A stretch of DNA of 36,637 nt from Paludibacteraceae bacterium. Lineage in GTDB: Bacteria; Bacteroidota; Bacteroidia; Bacteroidales; Paludibacteraceae. Shown one piece after another: positions 8,185-16,821 of the stretch. How positions within the stretch are numbered: the stretch's first letter is position 1; each line of letters starts with the position of its first letter. The DNA lies in NCBI GenBank assembly GCA_017559385.1, contig JAFYSK010000047.1, positions 1-36,637 of the forward strand, read 5' to 3'. The notes under the pieces were generated by a model, which saw only the letters and a program-made list of their open reading frames with translations, was not told the DNA's origin and did no database searches. A program made the position numbers and the translations under genes.

Positions 8185-10368
8185 ATGACACGTCACGAAC
8201 AATTAATTGAAGCATTACAGCACAATTTTGGATTTGATTCATTCAAAGGAAATCAAGAGGCTATCATCAACAATTTGATGGATGGCAAGGATACCTTTGT
8301 ACTAATGCCTACGGGCGGCGGTAAGAGTTTGTGTTATCAATTACCATCGTTGTTGATGGATGGTGTAGCTATTGTGATATCTCCTTTGATAGCATTGATG
8401 AAGAATCAGGTAGATGCTATGCGCAACTTCTCAGAGGAAGATGGAGTAGCACATTTTATTAACTCATCGCTATCACGTCCTGAGATTCATGCTGTAAAAG
8501 CCGATATTCTGTCAGGCAAGACGAAACTGCTATATGTGGCGCCAGAGTCATTAAATAAGGATGAGAATGTAGATTTCCTAAAGGAGGTAAAGATATCATT
8601 TTACGCTGTGGATGAGGCGCATTGTATCTCGGAATGGGGACATGATTTCCGTCCAGAATATCGTCGTATCCACCCCATTGTAGAGCGCATAGGCAAGGCT
8701 CCTATTATAGCTTTGACGGCTACAGCGACGCCCAAAGTGCAAAATGACATACAGAAGAACCTAGACATGATGAATGCGACAGTATTCAAGTCGTCGTTTA
8801 ACCGTTCGAACTTGTATTACGAAGTGCGTCAGAAGACTGATGAAGTAGATAAAGACTTGGTACGATACATTCGTACTATGGATGGCAAATCAGGCATTGT
8901 GTACTGCTTGAGCCGCAAGACGGTAGAAGATCTGGCTGAAACACTTCGTGTTAACAATATTCAGGCTTTGCCATATCACGCGGGTATGGATGCACAGACT
9001 CGCAGTGAGAACCAGGATGCCTTTTTGATGGAGAAGGTGCAAGTGATTGTAGCGACGATAGCCTTTGGTATGGGTATTGACAAACCAGATGTTCGCTTTG
9101 TGGTGCACTATGATATTCCAAAATCACTAGAAGGATACTATCAAGAGACAGGTCGTGCAGGCCGTGATGGTGGCGAGGGTCAGTGTATCAGTTTTTATTC
9201 GACAAAAGACATTGAGCGTTTGCGCAAGTTCCAGCAGGGCAAACCAGTTTCAGAACAAGAGATCAGTAACCAGTTATTGTTTGAAACGCAATCGTATGCA
9301 GAAGCATCGATTTGTCGCAGGAAATTGCTGCTGCATTATTTCGGTGAAGAATACAAACAAGACAACTGTGGAAACTGCGATAATTGTCGTAAAAAATACA
9401 AGATGGTTGATGCCACCGAATTATTGGGAATCATCCTAGAAACCATCCAACAATTGAACGAGAAATTCCGCATTGAACATATTGTAGATATCATCAAGGG
9501 CAAGGAGAGTGCCGCCGTATTGTCGTACAAGCACAACGAGTTGGAAAACTTTGGTTCGGGTGAGGATCAAGAAGAGGCCAACCTGTATGCCATCATCCGT
9601 CAGGCGATGATAGCAGGATATCTACGCAAAGATATTGAGTCGTATGGTGATTTGAAATTGACTCCTAGTGGTAAGAAGTTTGCGAAGCGTCCAGTACGCT
9701 TTGAGGTTCCAATTGAGATTCACGGCGAGGACGAAGATGGCGACATGGCATCAGGTGCAGTGACATGTGCGGCTGCCGATGATGTGTTATTCTCTATTTT
9801 GAAAGATCTGCGCAAGAAACTGAGCAAGCGCATGAATGTGCCTCCGTTCGTGATATTCCAAGACGGCAGTTTGGAGGCTATGGCCACATCCTACCCTATC
9901 ACATTGGAGGAATTGCAGAATATCCCTGGTGTAGGTGCCGGCAAGGCTAAACGCTATGGCGATGAGTTTATCAAATTGATCAAGGGCTATGTTGAGGAGA
10001 ACGACATCATTCGTCCAGAAGATTTGCGCGTACGAACCGTAGCTAAGAACTCTGCCCGTAAGATTGCCATCATTCAGGCTATCGATCGCCGTGTAGCACT
10101 AGATGACTTGGCAGAGCGTTTGGGTATGTCCATGGAAGAGATGTTGGAGGAGATAGAAGCCATCATCTACTCAGGTACCAAGCTGAACATCAAGTACTTT
10201 ATCAACGAGGTAGTGGATCCAGATGAGGAGGCAGATATCTACGATTACTTCCGAAATGCAGAAAACGACAATATTCGCACTGCATTGAAGGAACTAGGAG
10301 AAGATGATTATACGGAGATCAATGTGCGTCTAGTAAGAATCAAGTTCCATAGTGATCTTGGAAACTAG
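8185..10368 (+). CDS. recQ: ATP-dependent DNA helicase RecQ
   Basis: 727 residues. The helicase core has Walker A TGGGKS (residues 43-48), the DEAH box (143-146) followed by CISEWGHDFRPEY, the SAT-type motif ALTATATPK, and motif VI with YYQETGRAGRDG. A zinc-binding subdomain follows (CRRKLLLHYF, then CGNCDNC), then a winged-helix RQC part, an HRDC domain (LRKKLSKRMNVPPFVIFQDGS) and a helical C-terminal extension. RecQ unwinds branched DNA with 3'-5' polarity in recombination and replication-fork repair. It heads a run of same-strand genes ending in uvrA. The start is supported by the promoter upstream and by the conserved N-terminus LIEALQHNFGFDSFKGNQ. Confidence 0.97.
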   Translation: MTRHEQLIEALQHNFGFDSFKGNQEAIINNLMDGKDTFVLMPTGGGKSLCYQLPSLLMDGVAIVISPLIALMKNQVDAMRNFSEEDGVAHFINSSLSRPEIHAVKADILSGKTKLLYVAPESLNKDENVDFLKEVKISFYAVDEAHCISEWGHDFRPEYRRIHPIVERIGKAPIIALTATATPKVQNDIQKNLDMMNATVFKSSFNRSNLYYEVRQKTDEVDKDLVRYIRTMDGKSGIVYCLSRKTVEDLAETLRVNNIQALPYHAGMDAQTRSENQDAFLMEKVQVIVATIAFGMGIDKPDVRFVVHYDIPKSLEGYYQETGRAGRDGGEGQCISFYSTKDIERLRKFQQGKPVSEQEISNQLLFETQSYAEASICRRKLLLHYFGEEYKQDNCGNCDNCRKKYKMVDATELLGIILETIQQLNEKFRIEHIVDIIKGKESAAVLSYKHNELENFGSGEDQEEANLYAIIRQAMIAGYLRKDIESYGDLKLTPSGKKFAKRPVRFEVPIEIHGEDEDGDMASGAVTCAAADDVLFSILKDLRKKLSKRMNVPPFVIFQDGSLEAMATSYPITLEELQNIPGVGAGKAKRYGDEFIKLIKGYVEENDIIRPEDLRVRTVAKNSARKIAIIQAIDRRVALDDLAERLGMSMEEMLEEIEAIIYSGTKLNIKYFINEVVDPDEEADIYDYFRNAENDNIRTALKELGEDDYTEINVRLVRIKFHSDLGN

Positions 10369-10424
10369 ACCGCGCTGTTAGATATTAGACCGCCTTCAGC
10401 TATTAGACCGCTACGCTGTTAGAT
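10369..10424 (+). repeat. TTAGACCGC word repeat between recQ and rimO
   Basis: The gap consists almost wholly of a repeated phrase: TAGACCGC occurs three times, at about 10366, 10386 and 10404, and CTGTTAGATAT occurs twice. The array runs from the recQ stop to the rimO start. No promoter or terminator is visible in it. Confidence 0.6.
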
Positions 10425-11759
10425 ATGAGGAAAAACGAAATAGATATCATCACATTGGGTTGTTCGAAGAATCTGGTAGATGCAGAACGACTGATGCACC
10501 AACTAGAGTTGGCTGGCTATCGTTGTGTACACGACTCACCTAAACCCAATGGAGAGATTGCTATCATCAACACCTGCGGATTTATCGGAGATGCCAAAGA
10601 GGAGAGTATTGAGATGATTCTGCAGTTTGCCGACCGCAAGAACAGAGGTAAACTCAGCAAATTGTATGTAATGGGCTGTCTATCTCAACGATACGCCCAA
10701 GAGTTACCCGCAGAGATTCCGGAAGTAGATGGATGGTTCGGTAAGTTTGATTTTATGGGCATCGTGGAGGAGTGCGCAAGCGCACATTTTAGAGAACGCC
10801 CAGAGGGCTACGGTTTAGAGTTAAAAGGCAATGAATACGAGCGGACGCTCACGACACCGAGCCACTATGCATATTTGAAGATTGCTGAGGGATGCAACCG
10901 ATATTGTTCGTATTGCGCGATACCATTGATTACGGGTAAGTTTACATCTCGAACCATTGAGGATATATTGGAGGAAGTGCAGTGGTTGGTGGGCAAAGGC
11001 GTTAAAGAACTAAATGTGATAGCTCAGGACTTATCTAGTTATGGATTAGACCTTTACGGCGAGCATCGTTTGGCAGAACTATTGGACAGAATGGCCCAAG
11101 TGGAAGGCGTGGAATGGATAAGGATACACTATACCTACCCTACGGATTTCCCATATGATATCCTACCCGTTATGGCTAAGCATCCAAACATCTGCAAGTA
11201 TATGGATATCGCGTTGCAACATTGCTCGGATAATATGCTGAAGTTGATGCGCCGTCATATCACTCGCCAGGAGCAAGACGCGCTGATAGCACGCATCAGA
11301 GAGGAAGTGCCAGGTATATGTTTGCGTACCACTTTGCTAGTGGGGCATCCGGGCGAGACAGAGGAAGAGTTCAACGAGTTGTGCGAGTGGGTTAAGACGA
11401 TGAAGTTTGAGCGATTAGGTGCTTTCGCCTATAGCGAAGAGGAGGGCACCTTTGCAGCGCGTCATTACCAAGATGATATTCCTCAGGCAGAAAAAGATAG
11501 ACGTGTAGATACGATCATGGCTATTCAACAGAGCATCTCTGCTGACCATCTTAGCCAGATGGTAGGTACCGAGCAACTGGTCATCATCGACCGAACAGAG
11601 AATGACTATTATGTAGGTCGTACACAGTACGATTCACCGGAAGTGGATTGCGAAGTGTTGATCGCAGTAGACACATGTACTGCTCCACTAAAGATAGGAG
11701 AAATATACAAAGTAAACATCATAAAATCAGAGGATTTTGACCTCTATGCAAGCCTATGA
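10425..11759 (+). CDS. rimO: Ribosomal protein S12 methylthiotransferase RimO
   Basis: 444 residues. The N-terminal MTTase domain begins with IDIITLGCSKNLVDAERLM. The radical SAM cluster motif CxxxCxxC is present as Cys157, Cys161 and Cys164 within EGCNRYCSYCAIP. The C-terminus has a TRAM-like domain. The LGCSKN start and the IPLITGKFTSR sequence after the radical SAM motif fit RimO rather than the tRNA enzyme MiaB. RimO methylthiolates an aspartate of ribosomal protein S12. Its stop codon overlaps the start of the HU-type gene by four bases (ATGA), so the two are probably translationally coupled. Confidence 0.96.
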   Translation: MRKNEIDIITLGCSKNLVDAERLMHQLELAGYRCVHDSPKPNGEIAIINTCGFIGDAKEESIEMILQFADRKNRGKLSKLYVMGCLSQRYAQELPAEIPEVDGWFGKFDFMGIVEECASAHFRERPEGYGLELKGNEYERTLTTPSHYAYLKIAEGCNRYCSYCAIPLITGKFTSRTIEDILEEVQWLVGKGVKELNVIAQDLSSYGLDLYGEHRLAELLDRMAQVEGVEWIRIHYTYPTDFPYDILPVMAKHPNICKYMDIALQHCSDNMLKLMRRHITRQEQDALIARIREEVPGICLRTTLLVGHPGETEEEFNELCEWVKTMKFERLGAFAYSEEEGTFAARHYQDDIPQAEKDRRVDTIMAIQQSISADHLSQMVGTEQLVIIDRTENDYYVGRTQYDSPEVDCEVLIAVDTCTAPLKIGEIYKVNIIKSEDFDLYASL

Positions 11760-12046
11760 AGACAAAAGACTTAATCCAACACATTGCTACATCGACATCG
11801 ATGCCAAAGACTCGTGTAGAAGACATGTTGGAAGCAACCGTTGCAATTCTCCAAAAAGAATTATTGAATGGCAAGATTGTACAGTTGCCTCAGATTGGCA
11901 CCTTAGAAATGAAGCGCCGTAATGCCCGCGTGATTGTGCATCCAAAGACGCAGATTCGAACAGAAGTGCCCGAGAAAATGCAACTAAACTTTAAGCCCAA
12001 TCAGGCAGCTAAAGATATGTTTAAACAAATTAGCAAGGAGGATTAG
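11756..12046 (+). CDS. HU/IHF-family DNA-binding protein
   Basis: 96 residues, the normal size for HU. The helical N-terminal half (LIQHIATSTSMPKTRVEDMLEA) leads into the beta-arm region (QLPQIGTLEMKRRNARVIVHPKTQ) and ends in NFKPNQAAKDMFKQ. The arm tip carries HP followed by KT, close to the RNPxTG tip of typical HU. HU proteins bend and coat DNA as dimers. It overlaps rimO by four bases and precedes a second HU-domain protein by three bases, so the two could form a heterodimer. The partner choice is inference. Confidence 0.93.
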   Translation: MKTKDLIQHIATSTSMPKTRVEDMLEATVAILQKELLNGKIVQLPQIGTLEMKRRNARVIVHPKTQIRTEVPEKMQLNFKPNQAAKDMFKQISKED

Positions 12047-12049
12047 TGT

Positions 12050-13141
12050 ATGGCTAACGAGAAATTTACATGGATTGAGCTGCGCAAGGCAGTAGCACAA
12101 ATGGTTGGTACTAGTGACCAAGCAACCGGAGTATTCTTGGATGCTCTGATTGAGGCTGTCATCAAGGGACTAGAGCAAGATAAGCAGGTCAAGATCAAAG
12201 GAATAGGTACATTCGCATTGAAGCCTATGGCAGCCCGCAAGAGTGTGAATATTGCTACGGGCAAAGATTTTGTGATAGCAGGTTACAACAAACTGACATT
12301 CTCACCAGAGGCTTCGATGAAGGAGAATGTGGAGAAACGAATCGACGTTCCTAAAACAGAAGAAGTAGTAAAGGATATCGCCCAAGACCCACTGAAGAAA
12401 CTAGGGGAACAAGCTACTGAAATCGTTGATATCCTAGCCGATTTAGGCCAAGCGCCTGTGATGCCAGTGGCAGAAGAGCCTGTGGCAGAGGAGCCTATAG
12501 CAGAAGAGCCTGTGGTAGAGGAGAAACCTAAACGTACAGGAAGCAAAAAATGGATTTGGTGGATTGTTGTTGTAGTCATTTTACTGGGCTTAGGAGCAGC
12601 AGGATGGTACTATAGAGACATCATCAAACAATATCTACCAACATTGCCTTTTGAGAAAAAAGCGGAAGTGATTACACCTATTGTAACACCTGAGGACACA
12701 GTTTTGACTCCTGTTGATACTTTGCAAGCAGATACGACCATCGTAGCAGATTCATTGTTAGTAGATTCAATCGCTGTGGAAAACGCAGATACTATTCCTG
12801 CAGAACCCAAAGTAAAAAAGGAGGTTAAGACCGTTAAGGGTAAGAAGGTAACAGGGCAAAAACCTGTAAAGGAGATTCCTCGTAAATATACCAAGTTTAT
12901 TGCTACAGAAAGGGTTAATTCAGCCAGTCGTTTGACATGGATTGCAAAAAAATATTATGGTAGTAAAGACTTGTGGGTATTCATCTACGAAGCCAACCAT
13001 AAGACCATCAAAGATCCTGCTCATATTAGAACAGGCCAATTATTGAAGATTCCAAAACTGACTCCAGAACAACGCGATTTGAACAATCCAGAAACTAGAA
13101 AACTAGTTGACGAATTGACCAAGGAGTATCTTAATCAATAA
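12050..13141 (+). CDS. HU-domain / transmembrane / LysM fusion protein
   Basis: 363 residues with an unusual order of parts. Residues 1-95 are an HU/IHF-type DNA-binding domain (ELRKAVAQMVG, KIKGIGTFALKPMAARKS, NKLTFSPEASMKENV). Residues about 138-158 are an acidic EEPVAEEP-type repeat. Residues about 168-188 are a single hydrophobic membrane helix preceded by positive charges (KRTGSKKWIWW). Residues about 190-282 are a linker rich in acidic, Thr and later Lys residues. Residues about 283-336 are a LysM peptidoglycan-binding domain (TWIAKKYYGSKDLWVFIYEANH, IRTGQLLKIP; shown in pieces). The positive-inside rule places the HU part in the cytoplasm and LysM in the periplasm. Together this suggests a link between nucleoid and cell wall. 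The proline of the HU arm tip is not conserved. Confidence 0.9.
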   Translation: MANEKFTWIELRKAVAQMVGTSDQATGVFLDALIEAVIKGLEQDKQVKIKGIGTFALKPMAARKSVNIATGKDFVIAGYNKLTFSPEASMKENVEKRIDVPKTEEVVKDIAQDPLKKLGEQATEIVDILADLGQAPVMPVAEEPVAEEPIAEEPVVEEKPKRTGSKKWIWWIVVVVILLGLGAAGWYYRDIIKQYLPTLPFEKKAEVITPIVTPEDTVLTPVDTLQADTTIVADSLLVDSIAVENADTIPAEPKVKKEVKTVKGKKVTGQKPVKEIPRKYTKFIATERVNSASRLTWIAKKYYGSKDLWVFIYEANHKTIKDPAHIRTGQLLKIPKLTPEQRDLNNPETRKLVDELTKEYLNQ

Positions 13142-13152
13142 GCACAAACTAT

Positions 13153-15903
13153 TTGAATCAAGATGTAATTCACATACAAGGTGCCCGCACCCATAATCTG
13201 AAGAACATTTCGGTAGATATACCACGCAATCAATTGGTTATCATATCGGGTGTTAGTGGTAGCGGCAAATCATCGTTGGCTTTCGACACATTATTTGCCG
13301 AAGGCCAGCGTCGTTATGTGGAGAGTCTGAGTTCGTATGCACGTCAGTTCCTAGGACGGATGCAGAAGCCCGATGTTGACTTCATAGACGGTATCCCTCC
13401 TGCAATAGCCATAGAACAGAAGGTCACCAATCGTAATCCACGTAGTACAGTGGGCACGGTGACTGAGATTTATGAGTACTTGAAGTTGCTTTTTGCGCGT
13501 GCGGGTCACACGCTTTCGCCCGTCAGCGGACAAGAGGTTAAACGCCATAGCATACACGATGTAGTAGAGTGTGTGCGCCATCAAGAATTAGGTAGCAAAG
13601 TGCTATTATTATCGCCTATTGTAGCGGATAATATCAATGAACAGATAAAAATCTGGCAGCAACAAGGTTTTTCGCGATTGTACCGCATCAATGCAGATGG
13701 AAGCGGCGATGTGCTGCGCATAGGGGCTAGTCAGCAAGATGATTATAGTTCGACATATTTGTTGGTAGATCGTATTGTTAACGATGGCGAGCAGAGCACC
13801 TACAATCGATTTGCCGACTCGGTACAGACAGCATTCTTTGAGGGCAAAGGAGAATGCCAATTAATTGTTAATCAGGCTGATTCATCCGCTAGTAGCACCT
13901 ATACTTTCTCCGAGCGATTCGAAGCCGATGGTATCACATTTATTGAGCCTACTGAGCATCTTTTTGACTTCAACAACCCACTAGGTGCATGTCCCACCTG
14001 CGGTGGTTATGGCAATGTGATTGGCATTGATCCTGACCTAGTGGTACCAGACAAATCAAAAACTATCTACGAGGGGGCGATAGCATGTTGGCGAGGAGAA
14101 AAAATGAGCCAATGGAATGATGCGCTGATTTATTCGGCGGATCAATTTGATTTTCCTATTCATACACCATTTTATGCTTTAACCAACGAGCAGAAACAGC
14201 TGATATGGACAGGCAATGAATATTTCCATGGTTTGAACGACTTCTTTCATGAGTTAGAGAGCAAACAATACGCTAAGATTCAGTATCGTGTGATGCTGAG
14301 TCGCTATCGTGGCAAAGCCACTTGTCCGGACTGCAACGGCATGCGCTTGCGCAAAGAGGCAGGCTATGTATGGGTGGCAGGTAAAACAATCACACAGCTT
14401 AGCCAAATGCCTATCACAGAGTTGGTGGAATGGTTTGATCACCTCCGATTGCCTGAGCATGAGCACCTGGCCGTACACCCTGTGTTACAGGAGATTGAAT
14501 CCAGATTGCAATTTATGCAGGATGTGGGTTTGGGTTATCTGACTTTATCTCGTATGTCCGCCACATTGTCTGGCGGCGAGGGTCAACGCATCAACCTAGC
14601 TAAATCATTGGGTAGCAGCCTAGTAGGATCGTTGTATGTATTGGACGAACCTAGTATCGGTTTGCACCCTCGCGACACACAACGCCTAATACATGTGCTC
14701 AAGCAATTGCGCGATTTGGGCAATACCATCGTGGTAGTTGAGCACGACGACGAGATACAAAAAGCGGCTGACCATACCATTGAGATTGGTCCGAAAGCCG
14801 GTCGCCATGGTGGCGAAGTGGTATATGCAGGCCGTCCGAAGACAGATAAATTCACCTATAATATCCCAGCATATCGTAGGTTGTGGAATAATTATATTGA
14901 AATTGTAGGAGCAACGGAGAACAACCTGAAGAACCTAGATGTGCGCATTCCACTCCATGTAATGACCGTCGTTACGGGTGTGAGTGGTAGTGGCAAATCA
15001 TCGTTGGTAAGTAAGGTTCTCTACCCTGCCCTGAAGAAGCATTATGGCGGTATAGCCGATCGAACAGGCGACTTCGGCAGTCTGCGTGGCAGTTTGCAAC
15101 TGCTTCATAATGTGGAGTTTGTAGATCAAAACCCACTGACCAAATCTTCCCGTTCCAATCCAGTAACCTACCTCAAAGCATTTGACGAGATTCGTAAATT
15201 GTATGCAGATCAACAATTGAGCAAGCAATTGGGATTTACTCCGGCGTTCTTCTCGTTTAACACGCCCGGAGGGCGCTGCGAGGCTTGTCAGGGTGAAGGA
15301 ACCATCACCATCGAGATGCAGTTTATGGCTAATATCGTTTTGGAGTGCGAGCATTGTCACGGCAAACGATATAAGCAAGATGTACTAGATGTACTATACC
15401 GTGGCAAGAATATCTATGATATACTTGAGATGACCGTCAACCAGGCCATCGAATTCTTCAGCGAGGACCCTGCCTGCAAGAAGATTGTATCGCGTTTGCG
15501 TCCGTTGCAGGATGTAGGTATAGGCTATGTCAAACTAGGTCAAGCCGGCAGTACATTATCCGGTGGCGAGAGCCAACGCGTGAAGCTAGCATCCTTCCTG
15601 GCACAGGAGAACGCAGCACCTACATTATTCATCTTCGACGAGCCTACGACAGGCTTGCATCACCATGATATTCAAGTACTTTTGAAGGCTATCAATGCGC
15701 TGATTGGTCGTGGTCATAGTGTGCTGATTATTGAGCATAATCCATCTGTAATTTTGGCGGCGGACCATATCATCGACCTCGGTCCAGAAGGTGGAGACAT
15801 CGGAGGTTATATTGTAGCTGAAGGTACGCCAGAAGAGATTATGCAATGCGCAGAGAGCCATACAGGCAAAGCGTTGAACGATTTGAAAGATAGTTTTATA
15901 TAA
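13153..15903 (+). CDS. uvrA: Excinuclease ABC subunit A (UvrA)
   Basis: 916 residues. The first Walker A is GVSGSGKS (residues 33-40), followed by YARQFLGRM. Two zinc modules are visible as paired CxxC motifs: CPTC with CPDC, and CEAC with CEHC. Both ABC signatures are present (LSGGEGQRINLAKSLG and LSGGESQRVKLAS), as is the second Walker A GVSGSGKSS. UvrA scans DNA for bulky damage and loads UvrB in nucleotide excision repair. The start must be TTG at 13153: the frame opens only after a stop at 13132-13134, no ATG lies before the conserved DVIHIQGARTHNLKN, and the gap to the previous gene is 11 bases. Confidence 0.96.
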   Translation: MNQDVIHIQGARTHNLKNISVDIPRNQLVIISGVSGSGKSSLAFDTLFAEGQRRYVESLSSYARQFLGRMQKPDVDFIDGIPPAIAIEQKVTNRNPRSTVGTVTEIYEYLKLLFARAGHTLSPVSGQEVKRHSIHDVVECVRHQELGSKVLLLSPIVADNINEQIKIWQQQGFSRLYRINADGSGDVLRIGASQQDDYSSTYLLVDRIVNDGEQSTYNRFADSVQTAFFEGKGECQLIVNQADSSASSTYTFSERFEADGITFIEPTEHLFDFNNPLGACPTCGGYGNVIGIDPDLVVPDKSKTIYEGAIACWRGEKMSQWNDALIYSADQFDFPIHTPFYALTNEQKQLIWTGNEYFHGLNDFFHELESKQYAKIQYRVMLSRYRGKATCPDCNGMRLRKEAGYVWVAGKTITQLSQMPITELVEWFDHLRLPEHEHLAVHPVLQEIESRLQFMQDVGLGYLTLSRMSATLSGGEGQRINLAKSLGSSLVGSLYVLDEPSIGLHPRDTQRLIHVLKQLRDLGNTIVVVEHDDEIQKAADHTIEIGPKAGRHGGEVVYAGRPKTDKFTYNIPAYRRLWNNYIEIVGATENNLKNLDVRIPLHVMTVVTGVSGSGKSSLVSKVLYPALKKHYGGIADRTGDFGSLRGSLQLLHNVEFVDQNPLTKSSRSNPVTYLKAFDEIRKLYADQQLSKQLGFTPAFFSFNTPGGRCEACQGEGTITIEMQFMANIVLECEHCHGKRYKQDVLDVLYRGKNIYDILEMTVNQAIEFFSEDPACKKIVSRLRPLQDVGIGYVKLGQAGSTLSGGESQRVKLASFLAQENAAPTLFIFDEPTTGLHHHDIQVLLKAINALIGRGHSVLIIEHNPSVILAADHIIDLGPEGGDIGGYIVAEGTPEEIMQCAESHTGKALNDLKDSFI

Positions 15904-15916
15904 AGATCTAAAACAT

Positions 15917-16750
15917 ATGAAAAAAATCATTTTATTGGTTCTTACGTTTGCATATCTTAGTAATTTATATGCGACTGACCACATGGCTGCTACTGTAGCG
16001 ATTGCTCCAGATGTAAAAGGTCCTGTAAAAAAGGTAACGATTACCATTAAACTAGGCGACGGAAAACTAGATATCCTGTATGGTATGAGTAAACAACCAT
16101 CTCCAGAAGTTAAATACGTGTTTTGGTATGACTCCATCGGTAGACTGACTGAAGAAACAACTTATCCAGGAGGATCACATATCAACGGTCATGTCTACCA
16201 ATACCATAATAATGAGATGGGGGTAAGTTATCATTATAATGAAGATGGATTTATCAAGGGATCCTTCAAACAATTGTTTTATGATTCACTCGGGAATCAA
16301 ATTTCTTCTAGAACTTATAAAGATGGTAAATCCTTTTGCGCTGATTCTACAATCTACAATACCCAAGGGCTTAAAATAGAACATTACGACACAGCTCCAA
16401 AAACAGATTCAATGGTGCTGACATATAGTTACGAATATGATTCTATTGGTAGATTAATTACAGTTAATCGCAAAAATGAACATATTTTTACTATCGAGTA
16501 TCACCCAAATGGCAATTACACGGAACATCACTCTGAAAAAATCAAAAATACAATCAAAGCATGGGAACAAAAATATGTCCTAGATAATAAAGGACAAATT
16601 ATTAAGATACAAGCAAAAGATTCATGGAGTAAATTTACAAAATATGATCACCATGGCAACTGGTTAAAATCAGAACATTCATATAATACAAATAGTCCTC
16701 TCGGGTGGATTACAAGTGTCCAAGAGCGTATTATAGAGTATTATGAATAA
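15917..16750 (+). CDS. Secreted protein with YD/RHS-like repeats, function unknown
   Basis: 277 residues. A clear signal peptide ends near Ala19 (AYLSNLYA). The mature part has several YD-type repeats such as YDSIGRLTEET, YEYDSIGRLITV and IEYHPNGNYTEHHS, typical of short Bacteroidota proteins related to RHS/YD repeats. No enzyme motif, toxin tip or membrane anchor is visible. It lies 13 bases after uvrA, but its function is unlikely to be linked to repair. Its base composition looks lower in G+C than the flanking uvrA and ABC-F genes, so it may be a later insertion. A role in the periplasm or on the surface is all that can be inferred. Confidence 0.75.
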   Translation: MKKIILLVLTFAYLSNLYATDHMAATVAIAPDVKGPVKKVTITIKLGDGKLDILYGMSKQPSPEVKYVFWYDSIGRLTEETTYPGGSHINGHVYQYHNNEMGVSYHYNEDGFIKGSFKQLFYDSLGNQISSRTYKDGKSFCADSTIYNTQGLKIEHYDTAPKTDSMVLTYSYEYDSIGRLITVNRKNEHIFTIEYHPNGNYTEHHSEKIKNTIKAWEQKYVLDNKGQIIKIQAKDSWSKFTKYDHHGNWLKSEHSYNTNSPLGWITSVQERIIEYYE

Positions 16751-16821
16751 GTACGTCACTCTTGAAATTTCTTGTTTCAACCTTTGCACAAAAATTAAAA
16801 TTTTCGGCAGAAATATTAAAT

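Noticed and set aside
14998-16137. Minus-strand frames of 126 and 170 codons opposite the end of uvrA
   Set aside because: Antisense to intact uvrA and the following gene, without start context or family features.
16762-16821. Upstream TTG start for the ABC-F gene and a possible promoter with AACCTTTG
   Set aside because: The 20 extra residues do not resemble ABC-F proteins; ATG at 16822 fits. The promoter candidate has only 14 bases between TTG and the -7 box and a poor -7 match.
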